From: Cytobacillus gottheilii
GTDB taxonomy: Bacteria; Bacillota; Bacilli; Bacillales; Cytobacillaceae
Assembly (NCBI RefSeq): GCF_900166665.1
Contig: NZ_LT800494.1
Span: forward strand, 86,459-150,458
Direction: 5' to 3'
Length of the DNA: 64,000 nt
The position numbers were made by a program, and so were the translations under genes. The notes beneath the pieces are model-generated. The model was not told the origin of the DNA, ran no database searches, and saw nothing but the letters and a program-made list of their open reading frames with translations. Positions 62,190 through 64,000 of this stretch are shown here, in pieces (the first letter of the stretch is position 1; every line of letters begins with the position of its first letter).

Positions 62190-62318
62190 GTTGATTGGAG
62201 CAGAAGGTGCGGGACTCCTGCGGGAGAAGTGGGACAGGTAAGACCCCGCAGGAGCGTAAGTGACGAGGAAGCTCAGCGCCTACCCCGCGGAAAGCGGGCA
62301 TCTGGAGCGGAAATCAAC
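62190..62318 (+). repeat. Family B structured repeat, copy B2
   Basis: 129 bases bounded by GTTGATT (62190-62196) and AATCAAC (62312-62318), inverted complements. Inside, CTCCTGCGGG pairs with CCCGCAGGAG, and AGGTGC pairs with GCATCT (one G-T pair). It matches B1 at 23,637. No coding potential is supported; the remaining gap to the dehydrogenase gene (62,319-62,570) holds no recognised element. Confidence 0.85.
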
Positions 62319-62570
62319 CTCTACTTATTTAAGTTAACAGCAACAATGTTTACGAAACAGTCAAAAACAAAGATGTTCTGGGGCATAGGATACGGAAGAG
62401 CAGAGTAATTGTAATAAGAAAGTAAGTTATATATAGTAAGTAAGGTATTGCAGATTTAAAAGTGATGGTAGGATGGATCATCGGAAAGCATCTACTATAT
62501 GATAGAGCTTCAAATTAAGTATCTATCATTCAAGGGTACAACTATTTACTGAAAACTGGGGGATTAAGAG

Positions 62571-63587
62571 ATGAAGTCTTTGGTATATTACGGTTCAAAA
62601 GATGTGAAAATTGAGGAAATTAATGCACCAGAAGTTACACAAGGAACGGTAAAGGTGAAAGTTAAATTTGCTGGCATATGTGGAACTGATTTACATGAAT
62701 ATCTACATAAAAGTTTCGTAACAGAAAATAAAATGATTTTAGGCCACGAATTCACAGGAGAAATTGTTGAAGTTGGCAAGAATGTAACGAAGTTTAAAGC
62801 AGGCGATCGAGTCGCTATTGAACCGATTTGGGGATGTGGTGAGTGTGAAACATGCAGAACAGGTAATTATAATATTTGCCCTGATATGAAATCATATGGT
62901 ATTCACGAAAATGGCGGCTTTGCTGAATATGTTGTTGTTAAAGAATCAAATGTATTTTTGCTGCCTGAAACACTTAGCTATGAATTTGCAGCTTTAATAG
63001 AGCCTCTTGCCGTTGTATTGCAGGCAATTCGAAAAAGTAAGTTTAAAATTGGGGACCGTGTAGCTCTTTTTGGAGCAGGACCAATTGGACTCCTCTTATC
63101 TGAAAGCTTAAGAGCAGCAGGAGCTAGTAAGATCTTTGTAGCGGAAGTTAGTGAGGAACGCAGAAAATTAGCCTTAAAAATGGGTGCAGATGTTGTCATT
63201 AATCCACTCGAAGAGGATGCTGTTCAAGTGATCAAAGAGCATACAAATGGGGGAGTAGATGTTTCCTTTGATGTTGCTGGTGTGGAAGCTACGTTTAACC
63301 AATCACTTGATGTCATCAAACCGAATGGTGAGTTAATGATTGTTAGTGTGTTTGCCAATCCAATCCAGTATCATCCAACAACACAAGTAATCGGCGAGAA
63401 AAAAATCAATTCTTCTCTTGGTTACAATAACATCTTCCCTCAAGCAATCGATTTGTTATCAAAAGGATCATTGAATGTTGAGCCAGTCATCACGAGTATC
63501 ATAAGTTTAGATGATATTGTGGAAGACGGGTTCGAAAAACTAATCAGCGATAAAAGAGAATGTAAAATTTTAGTTCGTCCGAGCTAA
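62571..63587 (+). CDS. Zinc-dependent medium-chain alcohol dehydrogenase (2,3-butanediol dehydrogenase-like)
   Basis: A 338-residue MDR-family dehydrogenase. Catalytic zinc ligands C37 (GICGTD) and H59-E60 (GHEF), and structural zinc cysteines C89, C92, C95, C103 are all present, with the NAD-binding motif GAGPIGLL near 168. The pattern GxEPIWGCGxCxxCxxG is close to the butanediol/sorbitol dehydrogenase subgroup, so a secondary alcohol or polyol is likely; the exact substrate is open. TGGGGGATT precedes the ATG. Monocistronic. Confidence 0.92.
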   Translation: MKSLVYYGSKDVKIEEINAPEVTQGTVKVKVKFAGICGTDLHEYLHKSFVTENKMILGHEFTGEIVEVGKNVTKFKAGDRVAIEPIWGCGECETCRTGNYNICPDMKSYGIHENGGFAEYVVVKESNVFLLPETLSYEFAALIEPLAVVLQAIRKSKFKIGDRVALFGAGPIGLLLSESLRAAGASKIFVAEVSEERRKLALKMGADVVINPLEEDAVQVIKEHTNGGVDVSFDVAGVEATFNQSLDVIKPNGELMIVSVFANPIQYHPTTQVIGEKKINSSLGYNNIFPQAIDLLSKGSLNVEPVITSIISLDDIVEDGFEKLISDKRECKILVRPS

Positions 63588-63601
63588 TCACGAAAATGGG
63601 A

Positions 63602-63661
63602 AAATGGGGCCAGACCCTTGATGTATTAAAGCATTAACGCATCAAGGGTCAGGCCCCATTT
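63602..63661. terminator. Long hairpin between convergent dehydrogenase and RNA-helicase genes
   Basis: A 22-bp stem with a single internal mismatch: AAATGGGGCC-A-GACCCTTGATG (63602-63623) with its complement at 63640-63661. Both arms end in A or T runs, so it could terminate both genes. Its length and GC-rich core exceed ordinary terminators in this window. Confidence 0.75.
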
Positions 63662-63671
63662 AAGCAATACT

Positions 63672-64000
63672 CTATTTAATCGCCTTACTAACTCTCAATT
63701 TCTTCCCTTTAACCGTTGAATTCTCCATCGCTTGTAAAACGAGTGAGCCCTTTCCGTTCAGAATATCAACATACGACATTTGATCGTGGATGGTGATAAT
63801 GCCGATATCTTCTGCGGTTACTCCAGGGATTTTTGCAATGGTTCCAACAAAGTCAACAGCGCGGATTTTCTTCTTTTTGCCGCCGTTGAAATGAAGCTTC
63901 ATAATATCTTGGTTGATTCGTGCTGTTTTATTGTTTCTTACAACCCGACGGCCGCTGAGTTTTTCTTCGAAAGCCGCTTTCCCGCCAGCGATTTCCTCTG
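63672..64000 (-). CDS. dbpA: DEAD-box RNA helicase DbpA/YxiN, C-terminal part only
   Basis: The frame is open to the window edge, so only the last 109 residues are visible. They contain the DbpA RNA-recognition domain: [19 protein letters not shown] (in part), [20 protein letters not shown] (in part) and [13 protein letters not shown] at the end. This domain directs the helicase to hairpin 92 of 23S rRNA during 50S assembly. The helicase core lies outside the window. Confidence 0.92.
   Translation of the reverse strand, partial: EEIAGGKAAFEEKLSGRRVVRNNKTARINQDIMKLHFNGGKKKKIRAVDFVGTIAKIPGVTAEDIGIITIHDQMSYVDILNGKGSLVLQAMENSTVKGKKLRVSKAIK

Noticed and set aside
62118-62408. Open frame of 96 codons
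   Set aside because: It runs through family B repeat B2 and has no ribosome site or recognisable protein similarity.

Overview
The window is the replication-origin region of a Bacillaceae chromosome (Bacillus sensu lato, possibly near the Cytobacillus/Mesobacillus branch; the genus is inference). Gene order matches the Bacillus subtilis origin neighbourhood: (rrn)-gyrA-gyrB-remB-recF-yaaA-dnaN-dnaA-oriC-rpmH-rnpA-yidC-jag-mnmE-mnmG-rsmG-noc-parA-parB-yyaC-ychF-rpsF-ssb-rpsR-yybS-gdpP-rplI-dnaC-purA-tRNAs-walRKHIJ-htrC-rlmH. Endospore-former genes (yyaC, the SpoIIIJ-type yidC, jag) and Gram-positive signals (lipoboxes, strong AGGAGG ribosome binding sites, frequent TTG and GTG starts) agree.

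Layout. Positions 1-13,100, mostly minus strand: tRNA-Ile (cut by the window edge), 16S rRNA with tandem promoters, an HD-GYP-type protein with a degenerate metal site, gyrA, gyrB, remB, recF, yaaA, dnaN, dnaA, and a bipartite oriC (DnaA boxes on both sides of dnaA, with a DnaA-trio-like and AT-rich unwinding element on the dnaN side). From 13,100 to about 54,450 almost everything is on the plus strand, co-directional with the other replication fork: ribosome, tRNA-modification and segregation genes, the rpsF operon with an S6:S18-type leader, the primosomal helicase, purA with PurBox-like sites, four tRNAs and the wal operon. Two perfect parS sites lie inside parB and walK. Accessory insertions inside the core are a yoaS-yozG-yoaT operon between noc and parA, and a lone pair of Dpp/Opp-type permeases between ychF and rpsF.

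From about 54,500 to the end the content is accessory: an AIPR-family gene overlapping an Mrr-like nuclease gene (probable phage-defence pair), a broken VOC-family gene, a RecB-like nuclease fused to a DUF2075 helicase, a YusW-like lipoprotein, two tandem cytosolic chemoreceptors, a zinc-dependent alcohol dehydrogenase and the 3' end of a DbpA/YxiN RNA helicase gene.

The most unusual non-coding content is repeats. Family A (at 17.7, 28.5, 36.8 and 42.5-42.8 kb) is a hairpin element whose copies differ in sequence but keep their helices through compensatory changes. Family B (23.6 and 62.2 kb) is another structured element. A six-copy GGCGGATA array with about 20-bp period lies at 39.8 kb. DnaA boxes cluster outside oriC upstream of mnmE and around a tiny CxxH/CxxC gene at 50.1 kb. 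The best candidates for an undescribed system are the AIPR/Mrr pair with its neighbouring nuclease-helicase, and repeat family A.
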